Assembly (NCBI RefSeq): GCF_032391395.1
Contig: NZ_CP135916.1
Coordinates: 1 to 64,000, forward strand
Reading direction: 5' to 3'
DNA length: 64,000 bases
Source: Sphingomonas sp. Y38-1Y
GTDB lineage: Bacteria; Pseudomonadota; Alphaproteobacteria; Sphingomonadales; Sphingomonadaceae
Below are positions 16,975-26,146 of the stretch, piece after piece. The position numbers and the translations under genes were made by a program. Numbering within the stretch: position 1 is the stretch's first letter; every line of letters begins with the position of its first letter. Under the pieces are notes generated by a model. That model saw only the letters and a program-made list of their open reading frames with translations. It did no database searches and was not told where the DNA came from.

Positions 16975-19512
16975 TCAGAGCCGGCGGAGTACCGCTGCGG
17001 GACGCGCCGACAGGACCGGCCAGCTGCCGATCAGGCCGATGCCGAGCGTCAGCAGCGCGCCGCCGCCGAGCACGCCACCCACCACCCACCAGTCGGGCGC
17101 CCAGCCGAACTCGAACACGCGCACGATGACGAACCACGCCGCCCCGCCCCCCAGCGCCAACGCCAGCACCGCCAGCAGCCCGGCGAGCAGCGCATATTCC
17201 ACCGCCTGCGCCCCCAGCACCTGACCGCGGGTGGCACCCAGCGTCTTGAGGATCGTGCTGTCATAGGTGCGCGCCGCGCGGCTGGCGGCGATCGCGCCGA
17301 TCAGCACCGCGATCCCGGCCAGGATCGCGACCGATGCCGACAACAGGATCGCCGCCGCCATCTGGTCGAGGATGGTGCGCACCTGCCCGACGATCTCGCG
17401 CGTCGCGATGATCGAGGCCGAGGGGAAGGCGGTGAGGATCGCGCGTGTCACCGCTCCCTGATGCGCGTCGTCCATTTCGATCGTCGCGGTAAGGCTGTGC
17501 GGCGCGGCGGCAAGCGTATTGGGCGAGAACACCATAATGTAGTTGAAGCCGAGCGTCTCCCAGTGGATCTCGCGCAGATTGGCGATTTTGGCCTCGATCT
17601 CACGCCCCAGGATGCTGACGGTCAGCGTGTCGCCGACGCCGACCTTCATCACCCGCGCCGCTTCCCGGTCGAGCGAGACGAGCGGTGGTCCGGCATAATC
17701 GGCCGGCCACCATTTGCCCGCGGTCAGGACGCTCCCCTGCGGCAGCGTCGGCGAATAGGTGACGCCGCGCTCGCCGCGCAGGAACCAGGCGTCGTCGGGG
17801 ATCGCCGCAAGGTCGGCGACGCGCGTCTGACCATAGGCGACGATCGTGCCCCTGAGCGACGGGACGACGTTAAGCTCCGCCTCGGGCGCGTTCGACTTTA
17901 CCAAAGCCTCGAACCGCGCACGTTGGTCGCTCGGCACGTCGAGCACGAACTGGTCGGGCGCGCGCGCGGGTACGGCGCGGGCGATCTCGGCATCCAGGCT
18001 GGTCTGGATCGCCGCCAGCGTGACGAACAAGGTGAGCGCCAGCCCGAGTGCGACAACCAGCGCGCCGGTCTGCGCGCCCGGCCGGTGGAGATTGGCGACC
18101 GCCAGCCGGACCAGCGGCGCGCGCGGGCGCGGCACGCGCGCGGCCAGCCGCCGGATCGCCCAGCCGAGCCCCGCGAGCAGCAGCAACACCGCGGCGACGG
18201 CAGCCAGCACCGATGCGGCGAACAGCGGATCGCGCGCGGTCGCCACCGCCAGCGCCACGACCGCCCCGCCCGCCAGCGCCACCCGCAGCGCAGTGCGCCG
18301 CTCGATCCCGCCGCGCCGCTCGACCCCGCCGCGCCGCTCGACACCCTCGCGCAGCAGCGCCGCCGCCGGCATCGATCGCGCACGCGCCAGCGGCGGCAGC
18401 GCAAAGGCGAGCGCGACGAGCAACCCGAACGCCGCGCTCGTCACCAGCGGCAACAGGTGGAGCCCGACCGCGGGCCTGACCGGCAACAGGTCGCCGACCA
18501 GCAGCACGATCGCGGGCGGCAGCGCCGCGCCCACCACCAACCCACCCGCCACCGCGACCAGCGCCACCGCGCCGATCTGCATCAGGTACAATCGCTCGAT
18601 ATCGCGCGCGGTCGCGCCCAGCACCTTGAGCGTCGCGATCGCACCGCGCTTGGCGGTCAGATACGCGCCCACGCCGTTGCCGACGCCGATCCCCGCGATC
18701 ACCAGCGCAGCCAGCCCGATCAGCCCGAGGAACTGGCCGAGCCGCTGGAAGAACCGGTCGGCGCCCGGCGCCGCGCGATCGCGCGTCTTGTATTCGAAGC
18801 CGGCAGCGGGGAAGCGCGTCTTCCACCCTCCGACCACGCCATCCGGCGCGACGCCGGCGGGCAGCGTCAGCCGGTACTTGGTCTCATAGAGCGCGCCGGG
18901 CTGGACAAGGCCGGTGCGGCGCAACCCGTCGAGCGAAACGATCGCGACAGGGCCGAGCGTGAAGCCCTCCCCCACCCGGTCGGGCTCCTCGGCGATAATG
19001 CCCGCCACCCGGAACGGGGCGGTGCCGTAGCGCAGCCGGTCGCCTACGCGCAGCAACAGCCGCTCGGCCAGCGCGCGATCGACCAAGATCGCGTCGGCGG
19101 GCAGCGGCGTGTAAGCGCCGCTCGCCAGCCTTAGCGTGCCGGTCAGCGGATAGGCACCATCGACGCCTTTCAACTCGGTCAGCACCGCCCCCGGCGTCCC
19201 CGGCCGCGCAGGTCCGTTCGCCATCGCGCGCAGCCGGATCGTCGTCGAGAAGCGCGCCGCCGGTTGCCGCAGCGCCGCGAGCTCCGCCGCCGCCGCCTCG
19301 CGCTGCGTCATCGCCACCTCGACGTCGCCGCCCAGGATGACGCGGCCACGCGCGCCCAGCTCGCTGGAGATCGAGGCGGTCAGGCTGCCGATTGTCGCTA
19401 GCGTCGCCACGCCCAGGAACAGGCACACGAACAAGAGCCGCAGGCCGCGGAACCCGGCATGGAGGTCACGGCGGGCGATGCGCCACAGCGCCGTCCAGCT
19501 CACGCGGCGCAA
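16975..19512 (-). CDS. ABC transporter permease, FtsX/YbbP type
   Basis: An 845-residue inner-membrane protein with an N-terminal helix (FRGLRLLFVCLFLGVATLAT), a large periplasmic domain, and two FtsX domains of several helices each. The first FtsX domain is around residues 250-390 and the second around 720-845. The duplicated FtsX layout and length match E. coli YbbP. Residues around 385-405 repeat a short Arg-Arg-Gly-Gly-Val/Ile-Glu unit three times (RRGGVERRGGIERR), a small tandem duplication. It overlaps the ATPase gene by 13 bases and forms with it a YbbAP-like complex whose substrate is unknown. Confidence 0.9.
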   Translation of the reverse strand: MRRVSWTALWRIARRDLHAGFRGLRLLFVCLFLGVATLATIGSLTASISSELGARGRVILGGDVEVAMTQREAAAAELAALRQPAARFSTTIRLRAMANGPARPGTPGAVLTELKGVDGAYPLTGTLRLASGAYTPLPADAILVDRALAERLLLRVGDRLRYGTAPFRVAGIIAEEPDRVGEGFTLGPVAIVSLDGLRRTGLVQPGALYETKYRLTLPAGVAPDGVVGGWKTRFPAAGFEYKTRDRAAPGADRFFQRLGQFLGLIGLAALVIAGIGVGNGVGAYLTAKRGAIATLKVLGATARDIERLYLMQIGAVALVAVAGGLVVGAALPPAIVLLVGDLLPVRPAVGLHLLPLVTSAAFGLLVALAFALPPLARARSMPAAALLREGVERRGGVERRGGIERRTALRVALAGGAVVALAVATARDPLFAASVLAAVAAVLLLLAGLGWAIRRLAARVPRPRAPLVRLAVANLHRPGAQTGALVVALGLALTLFVTLAAIQTSLDAEIARAVPARAPDQFVLDVPSDQRARFEALVKSNAPEAELNVVPSLRGTIVAYGQTRVADLAAIPDDAWFLRGERGVTYSPTLPQGSVLTAGKWWPADYAGPPLVSLDREAARVMKVGVGDTLTVSILGREIEAKIANLREIHWETLGFNYIMVFSPNTLAAAPHSLTATIEMDDAHQGAVTRAILTAFPSASIIATREIVGQVRTILDQMAAAILLSASVAILAGIAVLIGAIAASRAARTYDSTILKTLGATRGQVLGAQAVEYALLAGLLAVLALALGGGAAWFVIVRVFEFGWAPDWWVVGGVLGGGALLTLGIGLIGSWPVLSARPAAVLRRL

Positions 19513-20210
19513 TCCTCGACGATCACGCCGTCGCGCATCCGGATGATCCGGTCGCAGCGCTCGGCCAGCGCCGGATCATGGGTAATCATCACCAATGTCG
19601 CGTCCGCGGCGCGCCGGCGCTCGAACAGCAGTTCGACGATCCCCGCGCTCGTCGCCTCGTCCAGATTGCCGGTGGGTTCGTCGGCGAACAGGATCGCGGG
19701 TGCCGGCGCGACCGCGCGCGCGATCGCCACGCGCTGCTGCTCGCCGCCCGACAATTGCGCGGGATAGTGCGTCAGCCGGTGGCCCAGGCCCACCGCCGCC
19801 AGCTCCGCCTCCGCGCGCGTGAACGGATCGGCAATGCCGGCCAGCTCCATCGGCACCGCGACATTCTCGAGCGCGGTCATGGTGGGCAGGAGGTGAAAGG
19901 CCTGAAGGACGATGCCGATCCGCCCGCGGCGGGCCCGCGACAGGCCATCCTCGTCTAAGGTGGTGAAATCGACGCCCGCCACCTCGACCCCGCCGCCGGT
20001 CGCCCGCTCCAGGCCCGACAGGATCGCCATCAGCGACGACTTGCCCGACCCCGACGGTCCCAGGATCGCGACGCTGGAGCCGGCGGCGATGTCGAGGTCG
20101 ATGCCCTTCAGAATGTCGGTCGGCGCCGCGCGGCTGCCGAGGGAGAGGGTGACAGCGCGCGCGCGGATCACGATATCACGGGTTTCGGCTTCAGCGGCAA
20201 AAGGTGGCAA
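19500..20210 (-). CDS. ABC transporter ATP-binding protein, YbbA/LolD type
   Basis: A 236-residue ATPase with all ABC motifs: Walker A GPSGSGKSS near residue 55, Q-loop LQAFHLLPTMTALENVAVPM, signature LSGGEQQRVAIARA, Walker B AILFADEPTGNLD and switch histidine in MITHD. It powers the permease encoded next. The start is a TTG at 20210 with AAGGA six bases upstream; a GTG at 20171 is an alternative. It faces the GDSL esterase gene with only one base between the two starts. This divergent pairing with a TesA-like esterase is also found in E. coli (tesA/ybbA). Confidence 0.93.
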   Translation of the reverse strand: MPPFAAEAETRDIVIRARAVTLSLGSRAAPTDILKGIDLDIAAGSSVAILGPSGSGKSSLMAILSGLERATGGGVEVAGVDFTTLDEDGLSRARRGRIGIVLQAFHLLPTMTALENVAVPMELAGIADPFTRAEAELAAVGLGHRLTHYPAQLSGGEQQRVAIARAVAPAPAILFADEPTGNLDEATSAGIVELLFERRRAADATLVMITHDPALAERCDRIIRMRDGVIVEDCAA

Positions 20211-20211
20211 G

Positions 20212-20940
20212 GTGCGTCCTTCGTTCGGAACTTGGGTCCCATATGTGGCGGCGGCGGCGCTCGTCCAACCGCTGGCGGGCTGTTCGGGCGAAGCGCCCGC
20301 CCCTGCCCCGACCCCGCGAGTCTCGCCGACCGCGGAGGCAGCGGACGCGCGGCTCGTACTCGCGTTCGGCGACAGCCTCTACGCGGGATACGGCGTGCTG
20401 CCGCAGCAGGCCTTCCCCTATGTCCTCGAACAACGGCTGAAGGCGGCGGGCATCGCTGCGACCGTGCGCAATGCGGGCGTGTCGGGCGACACCAGCGCGG
20501 CGGGGCTGCGGCGCCTCGCCTTCACGCTCGACGGGCTGCCGCGCAAGCCCGACCTCGCCATCGTGGGCCTGGGCGGCAACGACATGCTGCGCGGGATCGA
20601 TCCGGCGGAGACGCGCGCGAACCTCGAAGCCATCTGCGCCGAACTGAAGAAGCGCGGCATCCCGATCATGCTGACCGGCATGCGCGCCGCGCCCAACCTG
20701 GGCGCCGATTACGTCCGGGCGTTCGAGGGCATCTATCCCGACCTCGCGAAGAAGTACGATGCGGCGCTCGACCCCTTCTTCCTCGACGGTGTCGTCCTCA
20801 ATCCCGCGCTGATGCTCCCGGACCGCATCCATCCCAAGCCCGAGGGGATCGAGCGGATCGCCGATCGGGTAACGCCAATGGTGGTGGGGGTGCTTCGCCG
20901 ATCCGTCACCCCATCGAAGCCTGGGGTCGCTGGCAGCTAG
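20212..20940 (+). CDS. GDSL arylesterase/lysophospholipase, TesA-like lipoprotein
   Basis: A 242-residue SGNH hydrolase. Block I is LAFGDSLYAGYG (nucleophile Ser), block III is IVGLGGNDMLRG and block V is DRIHPKPEG with the catalytic Asp and His. The N-terminus carries a lipobox, LAGC, so the protein is probably a periplasm-facing lipoprotein rather than soluble like E. coli TesA. The GTG at 20212 has AAGGTGG a few bases upstream; the frame is open into the divergent ATPase gene but that stretch is antisense. It acts on esters, thioesters or lysophospholipids. Confidence 0.88.
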   Translation: MRPSFGTWVPYVAAAALVQPLAGCSGEAPAPAPTPRVSPTAEAADARLVLAFGDSLYAGYGVLPQQAFPYVLEQRLKAAGIAATVRNAGVSGDTSAAGLRRLAFTLDGLPRKPDLAIVGLGGNDMLRGIDPAETRANLEAICAELKKRGIPIMLTGMRAAPNLGADYVRAFEGIYPDLAKKYDAALDPFFLDGVVLNPALMLPDRIHPKPEGIERIADRVTPMVVGVLRRSVTPSKPGVAGS

Positions 20941-20961
20941 GTCGCGCCCTGCCGCCAAGCG

Positions 20962-20981
20962 ATCCCAGCCTTCGCTGGGAT
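20962..20981. terminator. Hairpin between convergent esterase and GntR genes
   Basis: ATCCCAGC (20962-20969), loop CTTC, GCTGGGAT (20974-20981). It is a short stable stem in the 53-base gap between two convergent genes. There is no U-run, so it could also be a decayed repeat. Confidence 0.5.
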
Positions 20982-20993
20982 GACGACGGTGGA

Positions 20994-21350
20994 TCAGGCG
21001 CGCTCGCGCTCGAACAGCTCGTCGGTGCTGAGGCCCAGCAGCGCGATATGGTCGCGCACCCGCGGCCAATAGCTTCTCAGAAATCGCTCGCGTTCCGCCA
21101 CGCGCAGCGCCTCCGCGGCGCCGGGCAGGACGAACATGCCGACCCCGCGCCGCACCTCGACATAGCCGTCGTCCTGGAAGGTCTGGTACGCCTTGGCGAC
21201 GGTCAGCGGGTTCGCCCCGACCTCGGCCGCAAGTGCGCGGACGGAGGGGAGCTGGTCACCCGCGCGATACTCCCCGCGCAGGATCGCCGCGGCGATGGTG
21301 GCGCGCAGCCGCATATAAACCGGCGAGTCGTCATGCTCGATCGCTGTCAT
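20994..21350 (-). CDS. GntR family regulator, YtrA subfamily
   Basis: A 118-residue regulator made almost only of a winged helix-turn-helix: PVYMRLRATIAAAILRG, then LPSVRALAAEVGANPLTVAK and GYVEVRRGVGMFV. The short C-terminal tail (about 40 residues) without a large ligand domain is typical of YtrA-type GntR proteins, which usually control ABC transporters. It is probably co-transcribed with the nitroreductase gene 40 bases upstream. Its target is not evident; the YbbAP-like genes nearby are a candidate by family habit only. Confidence 0.88.
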   Translation of the reverse strand: MTAIEHDDSPVYMRLRATIAAAILRGEYRAGDQLPSVRALAAEVGANPLTVAKAYQTFQDDGYVEVRRGVGMFVLPGAAEALRVAERERFLRSYWPRVRDHIALLGLSTDELFERERA

Positions 21351-21390
21351 GCTGCCTTAATACGGCAAACAGGTACGCCGCGCCATGCCC

Positions 21391-21969
21391 TTATGCGGAC
21401 CAACTCGAAAGGATGTCCGCGACGACCGGTCGGGGCCGCTCGTCCAGGTCGCGCGACGGGCTGCCGATGAAGACGAAGCCGGCGATCTTCTCGCCCGCGC
21501 GCGAGCCCAGTCCCGCCAGCACCGCGGGCGAGAACGCCGCCCAGCCGGTCAGCCAGCCGGCGACGAAGCCCTCGGCATGCGCCGCATGAATGAGGTTCAT
21601 CGTCGCCGCGCCTGCCGACAATTCCTGCTCCCAGACCGGGATGTGGCTGTCGCGGGGGCTGGACAGCACGACGATCAGCGCCGGCGCCTGATGCGCGAAC
21701 TGGCGGATCGCCTCGATCTCCAGCCGCCCGGCGTCCGGCTTCTCGGCGCGATACGCCGCCTCCAGCATCGCGGCGAACTCGCCGCGCGCGCCTGCCGGCA
21801 CGTCGATGAAGCGCCAGGGGGCAAGCTTGCCATGGTCGGGCGTCCGCGCCGCGACCTCGACCATCGCGGCGACCTGCTGCGCGTCGGGGCCGGGCGCTAC
21901 CATGTCGCGCGGCTTCCCCGACCGGCGGGTGGCGAGATAGGCGGCGAGGCTGGAGCGGTCGTTGAACAT
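21391..21969 (-). CDS. Nitroreductase family protein (YdjA-like)
   Basis: A 192-residue FMN-dependent NAD(P)H oxidoreductase. The block ARTPDHGKLAPWRFIDVP is characteristic of the small YdjA-type nitroreductases. EQELSAGAATMNLIHAAHAEGFVAGWLTGW is the conserved helix that binds flavin and the dimer partner. I chose the ATG at 21969 (MFNDRSSLAAYLATRRS), since sequence further upstream runs into a palindromic repeat. The natural substrate is unknown. Confidence 0.88.
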   Translation of the reverse strand: MFNDRSSLAAYLATRRSGKPRDMVAPGPDAQQVAAMVEVAARTPDHGKLAPWRFIDVPAGARGEFAAMLEAAYRAEKPDAGRLEIEAIRQFAHQAPALIVVLSSPRDSHIPVWEQELSAGAATMNLIHAAHAEGFVAGWLTGWAAFSPAVLAGLGSRAGEKIAGFVFIGSPSRDLDERPRPVVADILSSWSA

Positions 21970-22003
21970 GAGGCCACCGCTAGAGCGGGTGGCCGCATTG
22001 TCA

Positions 22004-22098
22004 AACCACCCATCCGCGTTCGTTTCGAGCGAAGTCGAGAAACGATGGCTGACGGAACGGCTTCTCGACTGCGCTCGAAGCGAACGGGGATGGTTTAA
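22004..22098. repeat. REP-like palindrome, type C
   Basis: Imperfect inverted repeat with arms of about 40 bases. The left arm contains CGTTTCGAGCGAAGTCGAGA, and the right arm CTTCTCGACTGCGCTCGAAG. The ends AAACCA and TGGTTT also pair. It lies between divergent genes, upstream of the peptide transporter. This is the only type C copy in the window. Confidence 0.75.
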
Positions 22099-22127
22099 GG
22101 GATCTCCCCCATTCACCCTCGCGACAA

Positions 22128-22141
22128 GTCACATCTGTGAC
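22128..22141. promoter_or_regulatory. Perfect palindrome GTCACATCTGTGAC before the peptide transporter
   Basis: A 6-2-6 perfect inverted repeat 90 bases upstream of the transporter start. It could be an operator; the half-site TGTGAC resembles Crp/Fnr half-sites but in the wrong relative order and spacing for Crp, so the binder is unknown. Confidence 0.35.
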
Positions 22142-22230
22142 ATTGCCGCTTGGCTTTGCACGCGCCGCGGGGCAGGTTCGCGCGCGAAACGGGTCGAACA
22201 CGGCCGGACAGATTGATGGAGTGATGCCGA

Positions 22231-23820
22231 ATGGCGTCTGACGCACCCCGCGCCGTACCGGCGGGCAAGGAGTTTCTGGGCCACCCGCGCGGCCTGTTCG
22301 TGCTGTTCTTCGCGGAGATGTGGGAGCGCTTCTCCTATTACGGGATGCGCGCCATCCTGATCCTGTTCCTGACCAAGCATTTCCTGTTCGGCGATGAGCC
22401 CGCCTATGCGATCTACGGCGCCTATACCTCGATGGTGTACATCACCCCGGTGCTCGGCGGCTATCTCGCCGACCGCTATCTGGGCGCGCGACAGGCGGTG
22501 CTGGTCGGCGGCTTCTTCATCGCGGCGGGTCACCTGATGATCGCGCTGTTCGAGGGGCCCTACGGACAGCAGGGCATCTATCTGGACGGCTTCTACTTGG
22601 GCCTGGCGTCGATCATCATCGGTACGGGCTTCCTCAAGGCCAACATCTCCGTCCTCGTCGGCCAGCTCTACGCCCGCGACGACGCGCGGCGCGACCCGGC
22701 CTTCTCGATCTTCTACATGGGCATCAACCTGGGCGGCTGGCTCGGCCCGATCGCGGTCGGCATCCTGGGTGAGACGGTGGGTTGGTCATACGGCTTCGGC
22801 GCCGCGGGCGTCGGCATGGTCGCGGGCCTGATCGTGTTCGTCATGTTCGGCCACGAGCTTCGCGGCGCGGGGGAGGCGCCCGATCGCGCGCTTCTGAAGG
22901 CGCCCGTCGTCGCCGGCCTGTCGCGCGAATGGCTAATCTATCTGGGCGCGGTCGTCGGCGTCGGCGTGTCGTGGTGGCTGATCCGCTTCCAGAATGCGGT
23001 CGGCTGGGCACTGATGGCCTGCTTCGTCGCGACCTATGCCTTCATCGTCTGGCGCGCGGTGGCGAAGCTCGGCCGCGAGGATCGCGATCGCATCTTTGCC
23101 GCACTGTTCCTCATCACGCTCTGCCCGCTCTTCTGGGCGCTGTTCGAACAGGCGGGCTCGTCGCTCAACCTCTACACCGATCGCCAGGTCGACCGCTCGA
23201 TCCTCGGCTGGGAAGTCCCCGCCTCGGTCTTCCAGTCGGTCAATTCGATCTTCATCATCATCCTGGCACCGATGTTCGCGTGGCTGTGGACGTTCCTGAA
23301 CAAGCGCGGGTTGGAGCCGAGCGCGCCGTTCAAGTTCGGCATCGGACTGATCGTCGTCGGCCTCGGCTTCCTCGTCCTCGTCGCCGGCGCCGCCAGCACG
23401 CCGGGCGAGCTGACGCCGGTGATCTTCATCTTCCTCGTCTATCTCCTCCACACCATGGCCGAGCTCTGCTTCTCGCCCGTGGGCCTTTCCAACATGACGC
23501 GGCTGTCGGTGGCGAGCATGACCGGGCTGATGATGGGTGCCTGGTTCCTCGCGACCGCGGGCGGCAACTTCATCGCCAGCCTGATCGCCCAGGCGACCGG
23601 CGGCGAGGGTGTCGGGCCGGAGCGGGTACTGGAGGTCTATTCCAACATCGGCTGGTTCTCGGCGGCGGTCGGCGTCGGCGTGCTGGCGGTGGCGCCGTTC
23701 GTGGCGAAGCTGATGCACCTCGACACGCTGGGCGAGAGCGACCACGCGCTGGCAGGCGAGCGCGAGCTGGCGGAGCCCGCGGCGCCCGGCACGCGCACCA
23801 ACGGTGAGCTGAAGGCCTGA
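22231..23820 (+). CDS. POT/PTR family proton-dependent peptide transporter
   Basis: A 529-residue inner-membrane symporter for di- and tripeptides. The family motif ExxERFxYY is seen as EMWERFSYYG in helix 1. The PTR2 signature FYMGINLGGWLGP lies near residue 165. About 14 helices can be counted, as in bacterial DtpT-type proteins, and the C-terminus is a short polar tail. The gene stands alone behind a REP element and a small palindrome, and ends at a 12-bp hairpin. Confidence 0.94.
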   Translation: MASDAPRAVPAGKEFLGHPRGLFVLFFAEMWERFSYYGMRAILILFLTKHFLFGDEPAYAIYGAYTSMVYITPVLGGYLADRYLGARQAVLVGGFFIAAGHLMIALFEGPYGQQGIYLDGFYLGLASIIIGTGFLKANISVLVGQLYARDDARRDPAFSIFYMGINLGGWLGPIAVGILGETVGWSYGFGAAGVGMVAGLIVFVMFGHELRGAGEAPDRALLKAPVVAGLSREWLIYLGAVVGVGVSWWLIRFQNAVGWALMACFVATYAFIVWRAVAKLGREDRDRIFAALFLITLCPLFWALFEQAGSSLNLYTDRQVDRSILGWEVPASVFQSVNSIFIIILAPMFAWLWTFLNKRGLEPSAPFKFGIGLIVVGLGFLVLVAGAASTPGELTPVIFIFLVYLLHTMAELCFSPVGLSNMTRLSVASMTGLMMGAWFLATAGGNFIASLIAQATGGEGVGPERVLEVYSNIGWFSAAVGVGVLAVAPFVAKLMHLDTLGESDHALAGERELAEPAAPGTRTNGELKA

Positions 23821-23828
23821 GGCGCCCC

Positions 23829-23853
23829 GTCCTCCCCCGCCGCGGGGGAGGAC
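23829..23853. terminator. Palindromic hairpin between convergent transporter and bpt genes
   Basis: GTCCTCCCCCGC (23829-23840) pairs with GCGGGGGAGGAC (23842-23853) almost without a loop. It lies nine bases after the transporter stop and before the bpt stop on the other strand, so it could end both transcripts. Confidence 0.55.
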
Positions 23854-23859
23854 GGACGC

Positions 23860-24630
23860 TCAGACCAGTTCCGCGACCTTGGCGGGCGCCATCGCCTCGG
23901 CGGGCATCGCGCGCCAGCCGCCGGCGTTCAGCACCTCGAGCGGCTGGAAGCGCGCCTTATAGGCCATGCGCGCCGACCCCTTCACCCAATAGCCGAGATA
24001 AACGTAAGGCAGCCCCGTCGCGGTCGCGCGGGCGATGTGGTCGAGGATGATGTAGGTGCCCAGCCCCGGCCGCGCGTCCGGCCCGGCGTCGTAGAAGCTG
24101 TAGATCATCGAGAGGCCATCGGCCTGCTGGTCGGTGATGCACGCGCCGATCAGCTTGCCCGGCCGGCCGTTTACCGACGGCTCGCGATACTCGACGACAT
24201 AGGAGCGCACGGGGCTGTGCTCGACCATGTCGGCATAGTCCTGTTCATCCATCCCCGCCATGCCGCCGCCGGGGTGGCGCGTCGCCAGATAGCGCTGGAG
24301 CAGCTGGAACTGCTCGTCCGTGGCCCAGGGGCGACAGGCGTTGACCTCCAGATCGGCCATGCGGCGGATGAGCTTGCGATGCGTCGATCCGGCCTGGAAC
24401 CGGTCGGCGACAACGCGGACCGACTGGCATGCGTTGCAGCTCGGGCAGCTGGGGCGATAGGCGACCGACTGGCTGCGGCGAAAACCGATCCGGCCGAGCG
24501 CGTCGTTGAGCTCGCCGGCGTGGAGCCCGTTCAGTTCGGTGAAGACCTTCCGCTCCTGGCGCCCCGGCAGGTACGGGCAGGGCGACGGGCTCGTGACGAA
24601 GAAGCGCGGAAAACGGAACGGCGCGGTCAC
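23860..24630 (-). CDS. bpt: Aspartate/glutamate leucyltransferase (Bpt; arginyltransferase-like)
   Basis: A 256-residue aminoacyl-tRNA-protein transferase that adds leucine to N-terminal Asp or Glu and so marks proteins for the ClpS/ClpAP N-end rule pathway. The N-terminus [20 protein letters not shown] and the cysteine pair [12 protein letters not shown] are family marks. The C-terminal [12 protein letters not shown] and [20 protein letters not shown] is the acyltransferase fold. I chose the GTG at 24630 ([11 protein letters not shown]); a TTG at 24681 would add 17 residues that do not look conserved. ilvA is upstream on the same strand with a 193-base gap. Confidence 0.92.
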   Translation of the reverse strand: MTAPFRFPRFFVTSPSPCPYLPGRQERKVFTELNGLHAGELNDALGRIGFRRSQSVAYRPSCPSCNACQSVRVVADRFQAGSTHRKLIRRMADLEVNACRPWATDEQFQLLQRYLATRHPGGGMAGMDEQDYADMVEHSPVRSYVVEYREPSVNGRPGKLIGACITDQQADGLSMIYSFYDAGPDARPGLGTYIILDHIARATATGLPYVYLGYWVKGSARMAYKARFQPLEVLNAGGWRAMPAEAMAPAKVAELV

Positions 24631-24823
24631 GCTTCGTCGAGCCCCCAGGGTACGGGCCACGGGATGCGGCCTTTCGATCAATATGCAGGCGCCGATTCGC
24701 GATGAAAAGTCGGTTTACCACGAAAAGAACGTTAACTTGCGCCAGTCCGAACGACGCGCATGGTTCCCGGGATAACGAACAGCGTTAACGTCGCGGCGGG
24801 CGGTGCCGAACCCAGGCTTCGGC

Positions 24824-26071
24824 TCAGGCGAGCTCGACCAGGCTCACTTCGTAACTCGCGTCGCGCAGCGCGGCGATCAGCCGGTCGAGATGGGGACGAT
24901 CGCGCGTCTCGCACTCGATGTCGGTGATGAGGCCCTTGGCCGGCAGCGTCGTGAAGACGCGCTGGTGATAGATCTCGATGATGTTGACCGCCTGCTCGTG
25001 AAAGATCTTGGCGACGCCATAAAGCGCGCCAGGCCGATCCTGGAGCCGTACGCGCAGCCGTGCGAGCCGGCCCGAGCGGGCCAGGTCGCGCAGGAGCACG
25101 TTGGCGAGCAGCCGCGTGTCGATGTTGCCGCCGCAAAGGACGATGCCGATGTGCTTGCCAGCGAACCGCTCGCGGTGGGTGAGCAGTGCGGCGAGGCCGG
25201 CGGCGCCCGCTCCTTCGACCACCGTCTTCTCGATCTGGAGGAGGAGGCTGACCGACTCCTCCAGGCTGCGCTCGCTGACCAGAACGATGTCGTCGACCAG
25301 TTCGCGCACGATCTGCGCGGTCAGGCCACCGGGCTCCTTGACGGCGATTCCCTCCGCCAGCGTATCTCCGCCGATCGGCAGCGCGCCGCCGTTCATGCGG
25401 TTGTACATCGAGGGGTAGAGCTCGGCCTGCACGCCGATCACGTCGATCGCACGCGGCTGCGCCTTGGCCACGGTGGCGATGCCGGAGATCAGCCCGCCGC
25501 CGCCGATCGGGACGACGAAGGTGTCGATGCCCGGCGCATCCTCCAGCATCTCGAGCGCGATCGTGCCCTGTCCCGCGACGATGCGCGGATCGTCGAACGG
25601 ATGGACGAAGGTCAGGCCGTTGGTCGCCTCCAGCGTGCGGGCATGGGCATAGGCCTCGTCAAAGGTCTCGCCCTCCAGGATCACGGTCGCGCCGTGCCCT
25701 TCGGTCTGGGTGACCTTCACCGTCGGCGTCGAGCGCGGCATGACGATGGTGACGGGAATGCCCAGGCGGATGCCGTGATAGGCAAGGCCCTGCGCGTGAT
25801 TGCCTGCCGACGCCGCGATGACGCCCCGCTCGCGCTGCTCGACGGAGAGCTGGAGGAGGGTGTTTAGCGCGCCGCGCTCCTTATAGGCGGCGGTGAACTG
25901 AAGGTTCTCGAACTTGAGATAGACCGTCGCCCCGACGAACTGCGACAGCGTCTTGCTGACCAACGTCGGCGTCCGCACGACCGAGCCCGCAATTCGCGCC
26001 CGCGCGCCGAGCACGTCGTCTAGGCTGACCGGCAGCAGGGCCGGGGCGGGCGTTTCGAGAAGGCTGGCCAT
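24824..26071 (-). CDS. ilvA: Threonine ammonia-lyase with C-terminal ACT domain
   Basis: A 415-residue PLP enzyme that converts threonine to 2-oxobutanoate for isoleucine synthesis. The PLP lysine is K64 in FTAAYKERGALN. The PLP phosphate loop is seen as IGGGGLISGIAT. A single ACT-like domain (GRLARLRVRLQDRPGALYGV and following, from about residue 335) points to the catabolic/biosynthetic TD1-type length rather than the 514-residue E. coli IlvA. It stands alone; bpt lies downstream on the same strand. Confidence 0.93.
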   Translation of the reverse strand: MASLLETPAPALLPVSLDDVLGARARIAGSVVRTPTLVSKTLSQFVGATVYLKFENLQFTAAYKERGALNTLLQLSVEQRERGVIAASAGNHAQGLAYHGIRLGIPVTIVMPRSTPTVKVTQTEGHGATVILEGETFDEAYAHARTLEATNGLTFVHPFDDPRIVAGQGTIALEMLEDAPGIDTFVVPIGGGGLISGIATVAKAQPRAIDVIGVQAELYPSMYNRMNGGALPIGGDTLAEGIAVKEPGGLTAQIVRELVDDIVLVSERSLEESVSLLLQIEKTVVEGAGAAGLAALLTHRERFAGKHIGIVLCGGNIDTRLLANVLLRDLARSGRLARLRVRLQDRPGALYGVAKIFHEQAVNIIEIYHQRVFTTLPAKGLITDIECETRDRPHLDRLIAALRDASYEVSLVELA

Positions 26072-26146
26072 CCTCCGCCCCTAGCCGATCGGCCGCGCGG
26101 GGGAAACCGGGTTGCGATTCGGCCGGGGGCGACCAAGCTAGAGGGG

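Noticed and set aside
18300..18360. Short tandem repeat in the FtsX-type permease gene as a phase-variation tract
   Set aside because: The unit is 21 bases (seven codons), so gain or loss keeps the frame; it would change only the length of a loop.
22128..22141. GTCACATCTGTGAC as a Crp site
   Set aside because: The Crp consensus is TGTGA-N6-TCACA; here the half-sites are in inverted order and only two bases apart.
24720..24800. Two GTTAAC boxes before bpt as CtrA sites
   Set aside because: CtrA sites need TTAA-N7-TTAA; the boxes are about 50 bases apart and have no correctly spaced partner.
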